A stretch of DNA of 64,000 bases from positions 10,188,501-10,252,500 of the forward strand of contig CANTUV010000007.1 of the NCBI GenBank assembly GCA_947685225.1, given 5' to 3'. The DNA comes from Garcia nutans. Lineage: Eukaryota > Streptophyta > Magnoliopsida > Malpighiales > Euphorbiaceae. A program made the position numbers and the translations under genes. Shown here piece after piece: positions 38,005 through 48,989 of this stretch. The stretch's first letter is position 1. Each line of letters starts with the position of its first letter. The notes under the pieces are model-generated. The model ran no database searches, was not told where the DNA came from, and saw only the letters and a list, made by a program, of their open reading frames with translations.

Positions 38005-38340
38005 CGTACTATAGTGCTCTCGCGCACCAAACACTCATAACGCGCTCCTACATCAAACTCTCATAGCGCTCTCGCGCACATTATAAAGCTCGTCGTGCCT
38101 CATACACCGAGCATTTTAATTAATTCAGCTTAATGTGTCTCGCACACCGAAACTTATAATGCCTTAACCGCACAATAATCTTCAGCACTTTAATCGTGCA
38201 TAAGCGCCTTAGTCGCGTACCAAGCTATAAGCATTTAAATCGTGCATAAGCATCTTAGTAGAGCACTAAACTACAAGCACGTCAATCGTGCATTTTACAA
38301 CCCTCTAGTTGCGCGCCGAGCTATTAGCTCCTTTATTATG
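38005..38340. repeat. Array of short degenerate CG-containing repeats inside the Tat-like element
   Basis: CTCTCGCGCAC, CTCTCGCGCAC, GTCTCGCACACC, AATCGTGCATAAGCGCC, AATCGTGCATAAGCATC and CAATCGTGCATTTT follow one another at irregular spacing. The motif CGTGCATAAGC recurs. CG content is unusual beside the AT-rich genome. No reading frame. Confidence 0.65.
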
Positions 38341-39721
38341 CTATAGCTCATCAGCTAAGCAATCAATTACTATTTTCCACACTGTAATAAGAAGCAACAT
38401 TATGTACTCATTAACACATCAAACTAAATGAACCGAACTCATAACGAGCAAATAAGCTAATAAAAATTATGAATTAAACTAAAATCGAGCAATAAAAAGA
38501 AGTCTTATTTCATTTATAATAATGAACTATTTAACACCTTCTCGGACATTTGTCTTATTTTATTTATATTATCGTATTATTTAATATTTTTTCACGTACT
38601 AGTGTGCTTATAGCGCATGCGTGCATACTTTGTCGTAGTCCCTTATAGAGGACCAAGCTTCTACGCTCTGACTGAGCATCAATGCTCTAATTGTGAAAAT
38701 TTCTATTTATTTTTCGCGCTTGTAAATTCAAGGGCATATGTAATATCACTTTTTATATGTGTTTTCGAGGCCACATTCTTCTATGAAAGCAAGCCACTAT
38801 CTTTCTATAAAAGAAACATTAATGTCTATAGCTAAGCGCTTTGCAAGTCCTTTGAAAGCATCCCCAAGAGACTGCTTGACATAAATGGTAAGGCAATGAA
38901 GAGAGGCACTGACACCCCTGATTTTCAAGTAGTGGCATCCCCAACACTCAAGCACTTGCATCCCTAAATGCCGAGCATCAATATTCAGACTCATCTAAGA
39001 GTCAAGCTTTGGCAATCACACTTACCCGAGCCATGGTCAAGCCAACATCATAGCTAAGATTCTGCTCAAAATAGAAGTGCTTATGCAGCTACACCAGAAC
39101 CAAGAGTCTAGCCAGAATAAGAGAGCTCGATCATCTTCTCCTGAACCATACATTTAAAGGCTAGAAGCCATACTTCGACATAGATCGTCCAACCGACCGC
39201 AACAGCTAATACCTTGGGCAGGTAATCACTCTACTTCAGTTTTTTCATTTTTATTTTATAAATTCTCAAAGTGCATGTATAATTTCATATTATAGCATAG
39301 CAAGAAATAAGGTTCGGGTTAGTCAACCCGTCATACCTAGCAGAACTCTTGATACAAGAGTGCTAAAGTGCACCTTGTGACCCGAGCCTGTAATATGTTT
39401 GTGCTCAAGGCATGTTGTAACAATTGAGCACTTAGATATACCTTGTGCTCGAGCAGAATGAAAAAATGCCATAAACAGATCAACACAACACAATAGGTTG
39501 AAAATATATTTCATCACAATATCAAGTTCGGTTTGGGACAAAGCCTTCAAGTTAATACAAACAACATATCACAAAAAGGAAAAATCAAAAATTAAGTATT
39601 GAATTTAAAAGAAAATTATTTCATTCATAAAAAAGAGCTCACTACATGAAGAGCTCAATCTTTATAATTCCTTAATAGACCGAGCATTGACAAGAACTTT
39701 ACAGTTAAAACATATTTTCTA

Positions 39722-41695
39722 TTAATCTTGGACCTCATCCTCTTGAACCTCGTCTTCCCTATCCAAGTCCTCTTCCTCACGATCCAAGTCCTCTTCCTCA
39801 TCTTTATCATCGTCTTTTACATCATGCTTGGCAACAAGCTAATCAATGTCTATTTCCATCATCCAGGATAAGTCTATGCTAGAGTTCTCTTCCTTCAGCC
39901 ATTCTGACACAACTTTCTGGTAAGCATAAAAACCTTGAGCATAACACTTATCGCTCCTCTTAGACTCAGCAGCCAACCCTTGCTGGGTGGCTTTAAGAGC
40001 ATCCTCGGCTAGGTGTAACTCGGCATCCTTGGTTTTCTTAGCTTTCTTTGCCAGCACAAATCTTCGATTTTAACTTTCAAAGCTTCTTTGGTTGAGCTTA
40101 GCTTTTCAGTTTTCTTTCTTAGAGCTTCTTAAGCTTGCTTCAGCTCCTCATCCTTAGCCTTCAATGACTTCTCCAACTTTAGCCTTTTTGACGATCTCTT
40201 CATTACAATTTCACATAACCTGAAAAAAATTAGTTGTCATGCTGGCCACCCAATCCTAGATGGCATGGTTGAGTTTGCAGAATATTGTTTAGTTAGCTTT
40301 TACACCAAACTTTAAATCAAAGAATAAATATTCAGATTAGTCCTTACCATGTGAGACATTATTATCATCTCTTTTGCTATATCCTCCAAGCTTTTTTGTG
40401 CATTCTTGCTCCTCTCCTTAGGGATAGCTTTGTATATCTGTTTAAGCACCTTCTGAGGACTGGCGTCCTGGATTGAGTATGTGGTATTATACGGGCCCAC
40501 CAACTTCTCATTTACTGCTTCAACTAGCTGAACCATATTGTACTGGCAGGCTAGTGGTTCCTCCATCTCTCCTTGAGGCAGGGTCTCCTCCGTCTGTCTG
40601 CGGGGCAAGTTGTTTTCCACTTCTCTATGTGGCTCGATTTCTGGCACCACCTCTGTGGAGAGAGTCAATTCCATCATAGGCTTATGTTCCCGAGCCATAC
40701 TGATCCCAATAGATGGCTCGCAATCCCTCTTGACCTTTTTTTAAGTCTCCTTTCTGGCCTCCCTTTCAGCCAAGCACTTTAATTCTCTGCTCACTAATCC
40801 TGAGCCTCTCTCTGTTCAACCGAACCCAACATTAGCCAAACACATGACACATTCAGCAAAAAATCAAGTATTAGAGTATCACATACATGTTCGATCTTCT
40901 GGCCAAATCTCCGTTGGAGCCTTCTTAATGGGGAAGTATTCCCTCATCAACATAATAACATTCATTTTTTCCCTTAGAATGTCTTGCTCTACAGTCTTTA
41001 AAGTCATGAGCTCGTCCTTGCTTAGCCTTCCTCTAAGCACTTATTCACCGTTGGGATTAACCTACTATATGTTTTGATAGCCGAACTCAAGGTTCTCCAA
41101 AATAAAAAATCAATCTTTCTAGGCCTTTATTTAGTCCAACTTTCCTACGAACATACCAAGCACAAATCGACCTTGTAAATACAGAAAATTTTCATATGCT
41201 CCTGAGCATATATGGAGCATGCTCAAGGCACTCAGCACGCACGGAGTAGGAACAACCCCGAGAAACACACAGAGTATTTTTAAACCCCGTGATTATTCGC
41301 CATACGTTGTGGCTGAGCTAACTAGGAGCAATCTTGTGATAGTTCAGGAAAACCTGAAGGAAGGGGCGCAGAGGAAACAGCATCCCTGACCTCAAATTCT
41401 CTTCATAGATTGTCATTTTATGCTCTGGCAGGGTGTCATAGGCTCGGACATCCTCTTCAGGAATGAGCATCTTGTACTCCTCTAGTATTTGGTGCTTCTA
41501 GTGGATCTCAGCCAAGTCTATCTCTATTATTGTAGATTTGATATCCCTCACCCGAGCTTTCTCCGAGCTCAGGTGCACCTCCTGGATTTTAGTTACATCT
41601 TCTTCCTCCTCGTCAACTAGTTGAAGACGTCTCCTTATGCTTGGCTCGGTCATTGCCGATCTAGCTAAGACAGTTGAACTGATAGTTGCTTGCAC
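39722..41695 (-). pseudogene. Antisense gene inside Tat-like element, copy 2 (Transposase_28-like), decayed
   Basis: Begins at an ATG at 41695 (MQATISSTVLARS) about 155 bases after a TATA box on the same strand (CTATAAATAG, complement of 41848-41857). It encodes an acidic stretch (QLVDEEEEDV), then SSEKARVRDI, then a core of the form GMLFPLRPFLQVFLNYHKIAPS near 41300-41390. That pattern recalls the Pfam 'putative gypsy type transposon' (Transposase_28) family. Later parts are REYFPIKKAP-like sequence, a Glu-rich region (40698-40312), a Lys/Glu coiled-coil stretch and an acidic tail with the tandem unit EEEDLDR near 39725-39835. Two GT-AG introns are predicted: 40812-40886 and 40220-40347. In-frame stops make it a relic. 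Function unknown; the orientation opposite to the LTR promoters is known for antisense ORFs in Tat-group elements. Confidence 0.6.
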
Positions 41696-41847
41696 TATTT
41701 TTTCCCACTAAACTTTGAATGCAAAACTTAAAAATACAAATTTAGAACTAACCTCTATAATTGAGCTCTCAAGTTTTCGCGAATAGCAAGTCAAAGCAAT
41801 CAAGCTATTCTCACTTCGTCAAGTGAAGAATATCACTTGCCCCACCC

Positions 41848-41857
41848 TCTATTTATA
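41848..41857 (-). promoter_or_regulatory. TATA box of the antisense gene, copy 2
   Basis: CTATAAATAG on the - strand, with a homologous box at 1477-1486 in copy 1 at a similar distance from the antisense ATG. Conservation between the copies supports a real promoter separate from the LTRs. Confidence 0.55.
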
Positions 41858-42410
41858 GCATACACTTCGACCATTTGAACTGGCATCATTAATGTGTGAC
41901 GAGAGAGTTATGCCTTTTCACTTTTTGCCTGAACCATTACCTCGGTTTTCGAAGCGTCACTTTCACCTCTGCATGACATGTGTCTTTCTAGAATATTAAC
42001 TGACTCCATTTGGCATAAATGCTAAGGCTTTTCAGGAGAGACTAGTGGTAGTATCCGTACTAATCATGGATAATCAGGCTTTGCCCTCGAGCTCTCATTT
42101 CCAGAGCCTCTTCCTTGAGCTCTATCTTGTATTTCTTAGTTTTTCTACAGCTCCGACCGAGCTTGGTTTGACTTTTCTAAGTCACAGGTCTTAATTTAAT
42201 ATAAATGTCAAATGACTAGCAGGGGACTAGTGATAATACCCCCTCCTTCCGAGCCCAGACAACTAGCTCCGTACTTAAGCCCTGTATATTATCATATGAC
42301 ATCCTAGTATCATGATTCAATACATACATTTTCACCCGAATTCAATCAAGCTTTTATGCATGACATGACTGAGTCTTGACATAAATATCAAAAGACTAGA
42401 GGGTGACTAT

Positions 42411-42816
42411 TCATGCTACTCTTCCATTTACCGAGCTCGTCCACTGAGCTCCTTGCCCGATCATCTTCATGACCGGGCTCTCAACAGTATGGTAGATCTC
42501 AGTTCTAAAAACTCTCAGTCCTACCGAGCTCCTTATCTCTTGTAGACATTTCATCGATACATCCGCAAATTACACCGACTTTGTCTCCCTATATCAACTA
42601 TAAATAGGAGGTCACTCCAATAGGTAAAATGGTTCTCTCTCTCTCTTTTCTTTACTGATCCAGAGTGATCGATCTCTGACTTAAGCATCGGAGCCTTCTC
42701 CTGGGGAGCCCGATCTCTCTCCTCTCTTGTCTTACAGGTACGAGAGTTACAACAGCAGTAATACAAAACTTGAGCTACAGGAGCTAGGACTACTCCTAAG
42801 ATCAACCCATTCATCA
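42411..42816 (+). repeat. Right LTR of Tat-like element copy 2
   Basis: TATA box CTATAAATAGGAGG near 42598. Ends CATTCATCA at 42816, then TTAAT. Substitutions against the left LTR are frequent enough to suggest an old insertion. Confidence 0.9.
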
Positions 42817-42821
42817 TTAAT

Positions 42822-43393
42822 CATATAAAATATTATATATATATTGAAATTTGAAAAAAAATATATTTTTATAATTTATCTACAAGATCTTACAATGAAT
42901 AAAAAAATTTAACTAAAAAAGGGCACTGATTATTTGGAATTCCTCTTGAAAATGATCTTATTTCTCCATTTCCAAAGAAGCCAACAATGTACTCCCAACA
43001 AAATTGATTAGTTGTCACCATAAACTTTTATATATATCATGGTACTGCAATTTAATTTAATTTATATAAGCCAGTCTATTAGGCTTATGCTTTCGACAAA
43101 AAAAATTAAGCATTAGCTAAGTGAGACAAAAAAAAAGACCAGCTGAAAAATAACCTCTGATCAATAGATGAACTTTTGTAAATATGGTATAAATAAAAGC
43201 ATAGATTATCAAGGTCACTCTACCTAGAATGATAAATTACAATTATCATTTTTTATTAAATTTAAATAATACTTTTTGAGTAGTTTAGATATTAGTATAC
43301 AAAAATATTGTAATATTCATAATTTTATATACTCTAAAATTTAATAAAATAAAAGGATAATTAATAGATTAAAAAGGATATACATAATATATT

Positions 43394-43427
<34 letters not shown>

Positions 43428-46100
43428 TTGGTAGCAACAGTAGTAGTAATAGTAATAGTAATAAAAAAAAGGAGATAAAATGGAGGCGGTAGAGGTTTAA
43501 AGATAATAATAATAATAATAAATGAAGATGATAAGGATGAAAGGAAAGAACCAAAAAATATAAGTTGTCTTCTTCTTCTTCTTTCCTTCTTGCCCGGGAT
43601 TCTTTAAAAAAAATCAATCTTACTTAATTTCTACCTAAAATTAAAGGATTCAAGTGGATTTTGAAAAAAAAAATTAAAAATTCAAGTAAGTATATTCTTT
43701 TAAGCTTGATTTCAAAAAATTTAGATTGCATAAATTTAGAAGTTTGGAAACAAATTTATTTATGCTGAAAAAGAAAATATTTATGAAGTGAATATAATGT
43801 ATATATATTAAATTTGGGATTAATTGGTTGAATTGAGTTTGAATTAAGAGGTAAGGTTTATGAAATTTTTGGATTTAGAGTTTTTATAGGGTTTGGCTAG
43901 GATTAGTGTAATTAAGTGTTAATTAAAGTATTTTAAGCATGAATATATATTTAATTGAAGGATTAAATATTTTGTTGATTTAAGAGCATTTTGGCCAATT
44001 TGGTTCAAGTGGTGTAGTTTAAGATTCTTTGAAATTGAACCTTGAAAAATGAAATTAAATTGATTTTGGAGCTAATTGAGATTTATATTTACTTTGCAAA
44101 TGTTTAATTAATGTTGTTATATTTTTTGACATAAACTTAATTTGGTATTATTTTAAAATTATTATTTAAATATATTTGTAAAATTTATATTAAATTTTAT
44201 GAATTATGATATAAATATTTTTTATATTATTTTTAAATTATTATGTGATTATTTATAAAATTCAAAAGATAATTTTATGAATTTTAATATAAATGTAAAG
44301 AGAAGTTTAATTTGATTAATTAAATTGAAAACTATTACATTATGAAATTTTATAGTTTATAAGATGGATTAAAGTATTTTAAAAATTATTTGACTATTAA
44401 GTTTATTTAATTGTATGAATGTTAAATTTGAATTTCAATATTAAATTATTTACTAAATGAATTATGAAAATTATATATATTGATTATATGATTTTTGATG
44501 AATTTTGAAAAATTATGATTTGAGATAAATTTTGAAAATTTGATGAAAATGTTAAAAAATTATATATATATATATATATATTTATATATTGATGGAAATT
44601 ATCGAAAATATTATTATGTTTAATGTCATACATATATTCTTGATTGATATTATTGAGCTTGGAATTGATGAGTTGATATGTCGATGACCATAAATACATC
44701 ATGACGTGATTATTATATTTACGTTTACGAGCGAAATATTACGGTATCGTGATGTTATGATATTGAAATACTATGGTGTCGATAAGACTTGTAATGTGAT
44801 ATTTATATACTTTCAGGTGAGATATTCTGTATCGTGACATTTTATCTTCAGTGTCGAGACTTACAAGTTGCGATATATTTATTCGATGTTACTAAAACTT
44901 AAACAATTATGTGAACATAATTTAAGTATATTAAATCATGAAATATACAAAAATGTGAAATTATTTGAATTATAACTATTTCATTTATGAAAGGTTTTAT
45001 ATTTAAATAGACATGAAGTAAAGTTTGCAATTTATTTATTTAAATTATTTAATTATTTATTTTTAGAGTAAATACTACTATGTTGTATAGTATAGCACAA
45101 TTAAATTTTATTACATAGATGACAATGTTACAAATAGAATGATCCATAATAAGTCTAAAAATACTTAGGTTTAAGAGTAATTATAAAAGCTTAAAAATCT
45201 TACTACAAGACAATTTTAACTGGTATTGTATATTATGTATAATTTTATATTCAATATATTATAGTTTTATAATTACAATTATTTTATATTTAATAAATCA
45301 GTTGAAAGTTTGTAAATACTATGTTTTATATAAAAAAAATTATATATTATTTTGTCTATTATTATTTCATTAATATTGTGTTATTTTGAATTGATTAAAT
45401 TAGAGTAATTGTGGAGTTTTGGAAATTGAATTCTAGAAGTGCATTTTTTTTATAAAATTTTTAATTTTGAAGATTTGACAATAATAATTTTATAAGTAAA
45501 ATTCTGACAAATTTTATTTATAAATTTTTATGTGGTTTAAAACTATGACTTAATTGATATCATTTATTTGTATTACATTTATGACATATAATATTTTTTT
45601 AAAAAAAATTTAATCACTTTTGTATTTTTATTAATATTATTTATTTGCTATATATATTTATATATATATATAATATTTAAATTTTTTAAATTAGCTTACA
45701 TTTTTTTTAACTACAATTTTATAAAAGTATTTCTATAAGTTTAATTATAGTAGCACTTTTTTATTATATATATATATATAGTGTAAGGATATTATAAATA
45801 TGAAACTACTTTATTATATAAATTGATTAAACAAAGCTGGATGCATTCAAGAAATAATTTATTGATAGAAATAAAATTTAGGAACTATAAAATTACTTTT
45901 TTTAAAAAATAAATGATAGTTATATTAATTTAGCAAAATTCTCATGAGTGAAACAATAATTTGTCTTTGCTTAATTACTTTACAAGTCTTTGCATAAAAG
46001 GAGATACGAGAACTAAAGTATCAAGACTAAACTAATAACTAATCCTCCAATTTGTTGTATGTATGTCATTGATTTTGATAAACGACGGATTTCTATATTT
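42822..46100. other. AT-rich intergenic DNA with a decayed repeat at about 43560-44900
   Basis: (AAT)n occurs at about 43400-43426 and 43506-43521. 43680-44900 has G-containing islands, including two similar segments GAAATATTACGGTATCGTGATG (about 44731) and GAGATATTCTGTATCGTGACATT (about 44819). This suggests an old repeat like that at 3.7-6.2 kb, though without coding trace or terminal repeats. 44900-46100 is A/T filler. Confidence 0.4.
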
Positions 46101-46102
46101 AG

Positions 46103-46491
46103 GCTTCGTTTATATGATTATGGATGTGATTTAGTACTATATAATATTATATAGTCTAGTATGATACTAAAAATAATATTTATCATATTTATAAAGAAGA
46201 TATAATATAGTATAGTTAAGTAAAATATTTTTATTTAATTTGATAATATTTTAAAAATTTTAATATGTTCTAGAAATAAAAATTATTTATTAATATATAT
46301 TTGATGTTTAAAAAATTTATTTCGAATATTTTTTAAAGATGAAATTATAAAATTATAGTAAACCACTAAATTGATGATTTAAAAATTTATAATTTTCAAA
46401 TCATAAAATTACAATAGAAAACAATATTATAGAAAATAAAATTAAAAACAAATAAGAATTAAACTATGCCATACTATACATGAAGCGAAGA
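46103..46491 (+). mobile_element. Non-autonomous DNA-transposon-like element (MITE family copy B)
   Basis: Aligns by eye with the reverse complement of 10985-11412. Ends GGCTTCGTTTATATG and, inverted, CTTCGCTTCATGTATAG, giving imperfect terminal inverted repeats of about 15 bases. AT-rich and without coding potential. Superfamily not determined. Confidence 0.55.
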
Positions 46492-46764
46492 AGGTTTTAG
46501 AGACGAATTTAGTAAGTATTTAATTTTTTTTTTATATAAATTATTTTTTTGTGGTAAAGCTAAATAGAACCATAAGAATAATAAAATTTTTTTTATCGAA
46601 TTTTAATATAATTATATATCTAAAAAATTAAACTTGAGGTATTTAGTTAAATTAGAATAATTTTTTATAAACTAATAAATAGACTAAACGGTACTAAGTG
46701 CTTAATTTCTTGCAGCAAATAATAAAGGCCTCAATTGGGAGACAGATGCACTTACAGTGAAAAA

Positions 46765-46912
46765 AGTGGAAGCATGGAAACATATCATATCCACAAATGG
46801 AGCAATCACATGCTGCATACTCATAGCCTATCTCATCTCCTGCTCGAAGGCTCACATAAGGAAATGATTGGACCATCCATACATCTAGTGGCTGTAGTTG
46901 TTGCTTGAGTTA
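46765..46912 (-). pseudogene. Orphan exon-like fragment with Cys-rich peptide, unrecognised
   Basis: On the - strand an open segment encodes a normal-complexity peptide that includes LDVWMVQSFPYVSLRAGDEI, followed by a Cys-rich end containing EYAACDCSICGYDMFPCFHF. It stands in an otherwise A/T-rich desert. It ends at a consensus donor (TTTTTTCACT|GTAAGTGC) and is bounded upstream by a possible acceptor (CTCAAG). The four closely spaced cysteines and following His could bind zinc. I do not recognise the family and found no partner exons, so it may be one exon of a displaced or dead gene copy. Confidence 0.35.
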
Positions 46913-46919
46913 ATTCTTT

Positions 46920-47074
46920 TAAAAGCACTAGAAAAAGGGGAAGGAAAATCTTGTAAAATGGTTGAAATAACAAAATATCCACATCTCAAATACTCCAGAA
47001 ATGTGTCACAATTAGCACTTTTAACTCTCCAAAAATTTATTCATTGAAAATGCAAAATTTCTGGAGTATTAAAG

Positions 47075-47111
<37 letters not shown>

Positions 47112-48269
47112 CAAAAAAAAGAGTATATTAATTACATTTCATTCTTAAAGTTTAACCTAATTAATTAATTGATCTTTTTTTAAAAAAAAAAACTTTCTGT
47201 TAAAAATTCCTCCAAACACTAAAATGCCCCCTCATTTATAATAAAAATTTCCATTTGAAAACATACAAATCAAAGTCATCCAACAATTGATATCTAAAAT
47301 TATTAGAATTGACAGTGATTCAACTCAATTTAGATTCGCCCAATCTAATCTGTTCACCAACTTTGCTCAAATCTGATGAGTAATTGCATAATAACTTAGT
47401 TTTTCAGTTGAATAGAAACAATAAAAATAAAAATAAATTCTTAAATTTGTTTGAATAAAATTATTTTTATGAAAAAAAGACAATAAAAATAAAATCTTAA
47501 ATTTTCCATATTAAATATTCTATTAACTATTTTATATTTATTTATTATTATTATTATAAATACTTAAAATGATATAAAATCTTAAAAATTTATTAGAAAA
47601 AGATAAATAAAATGAGAGTAATTTCATAATAACTTAGTTATTCAATTGATCTAAGACGTAACCTAAATAGATAGAAAATTTTGTTGCCTCATCAAGGTAA
47701 TGACACATTTCTAATCCAATACCCAAAAGCCAATGGCATCTAAGCATTTGAGAAAATTACATTATATAGCATATTTTTTAATTTTTTTAAAAATATCATA
47801 TATTTTTAATATATTTTTAATATACTAAATATATATTCAATATATATTTTTAAAAATTAAATATACCTTTAATATATCAAACATATACTAAAAATATACC
47901 TCTAAAAATGATATTTTTGAAATTAAAAGTTAAAAAAGAGTATTTTTAAAATTGAAATTAAAAAGGAGTATTTTTAAAAATATTTTTATTTTTAGGGTAT
48001 TTTTGAAAAAACCCCTAAGCATTTCAAGCTTAAAATTTTCGACTTGCCTCATCAAGTTTAAAATTTTGTTAATTTTGATATACTAGATCGAGAGTTGCAA
48101 AGTAGGTATTTTTTTTTTAAATTAAGTATTTTTAAGTATTTTTATTTTTAAATCATTTTTGAAAAAATCCCCCAAAAAAAACATTTTCAATTAACCTTTC
48201 CCTATTCCCATCTAGTCAGATTTAAATATGGAGATTTTTTTATGAAATTCAAAATCTTTACTTTTGGAT

Positions 48270-48348
<79 letters not shown>

Positions 48349-48765
48349 TACTTCATTCCTATTCACTATCATTTTAATTTTTTAAAAATTCAAAATTATC
48401 AGATTTAGTTGTATTATCATATTTACATAAAAAATATTACATTTTTAACATAAGATAAAAAATGAAAAGAATATGTTAATTTGATTAAAAAATAAAAAGA
48501 ATATATATATTAATTTGGTCAGCGAAAGATAATGAAAAGAATGGTAAATAAGTTAAAACAAGATCATCCAAAATTAGCATAACCATTTAGTATTTTGAAG
48601 AAGATGTCGAAAGAAGTTAGACGTGTTGATAAATCTTTATGTCCATTAAACTTGAGAAAATTCCGATAAATAATTGCGATGCTTCTCCAAGTATTTTGAA
48701 CTTCACTTCAATTTTGGTAGAATTCTGCTCATGTCCACAAGTTCAAACTTTGTTCTCAAAACCAA
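46920..48765. other. AT-rich intergenic DNA upstream of the LRX gene
   Basis: Contains an (AT)n tract near 47084-47108 and a long (CT)n(AT)n microsatellite at 48271-48348. 47760-48010 repeats TATATTTTTAATATA-like units. No gene found. Confidence 0.5.
48271..48348. repeat. (CT)31(AT)8 compound microsatellite
   Basis: About 62 bases of perfect CT repeats (48271-48332) followed by AT repeats, about 640 bp upstream of the LRX start codon. Confidence 0.95.
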
Positions 48766-48971
48766 TAAATTTATATATATTTTGATGTACTAATACTACC
48801 CCCACTTCATTCTACTCATTCTCTTAGAAACTTGCCATCAAAATTATTCAAAAATCTCTTCATCAGTGCGCCACTTATCTTAAATTTGCCTCTTTAGACT
48901 TAAAATAAAACAAACAGTATTATAACAAAGTGAAAATCACATTTTACATTTAAAGAACAAAAAACCATTAG

Positions 48972-48989
48972 ATGTTAATTATAGTCTAA
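48972..48989 (+). promoter_or_regulatory. Five-codon uORF overlapping the LRX start codon (TAATG)
   Basis: ATG at 48972 opens a frame of five codons (MLIIV) whose stop TAA (48987-48989) shares its last base with the ATG of the LRX gene. If the leader includes this stretch, as a TATA-like TTTATATATATT near 48769 would suggest, ribosomes reaching the main start would do so by leaky scanning or by short-range reinitiation. Seen in sequence; effect inferred. Confidence 0.5.

Larger units (their letters stand above)
37480..42816 (+). mobile_element. Complete Tat-like non-autonomous LTR retrotransposon (copy 2)
   Basis: Direct LTRs of 37480-37893 and 42411-42816 are flanked by a perfect 5-bp target duplication TTAAT (37475-37479, 42817-42821). 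The left LTR runs TGATATTATC to CATCA, followed by a primer-site candidate TGGTGCGATGAGAG (37896). A purine tract (AGAGGGTGACTAT) precedes the right LTR, whose first bases are mutated to TC. Both LTRs have a + strand TATA box (CTATAAATAG). The 4.5-kb interior has no gag, protease, integrase or RT trace, so it depends on another element. Its only gene-like content is antisense (39722-41695). The same layout in copy 1 shows a family, not a chance structure. Tat/Ogre-group assignment comes from the antisense ORF and is inferred. Confidence 0.92.

Noticed and set aside
43393..43617. 74-codon open frame rich in Leu on the - strand
   Set aside because: Produced by (AAT)n and CTT repeats; low complexity throughout.
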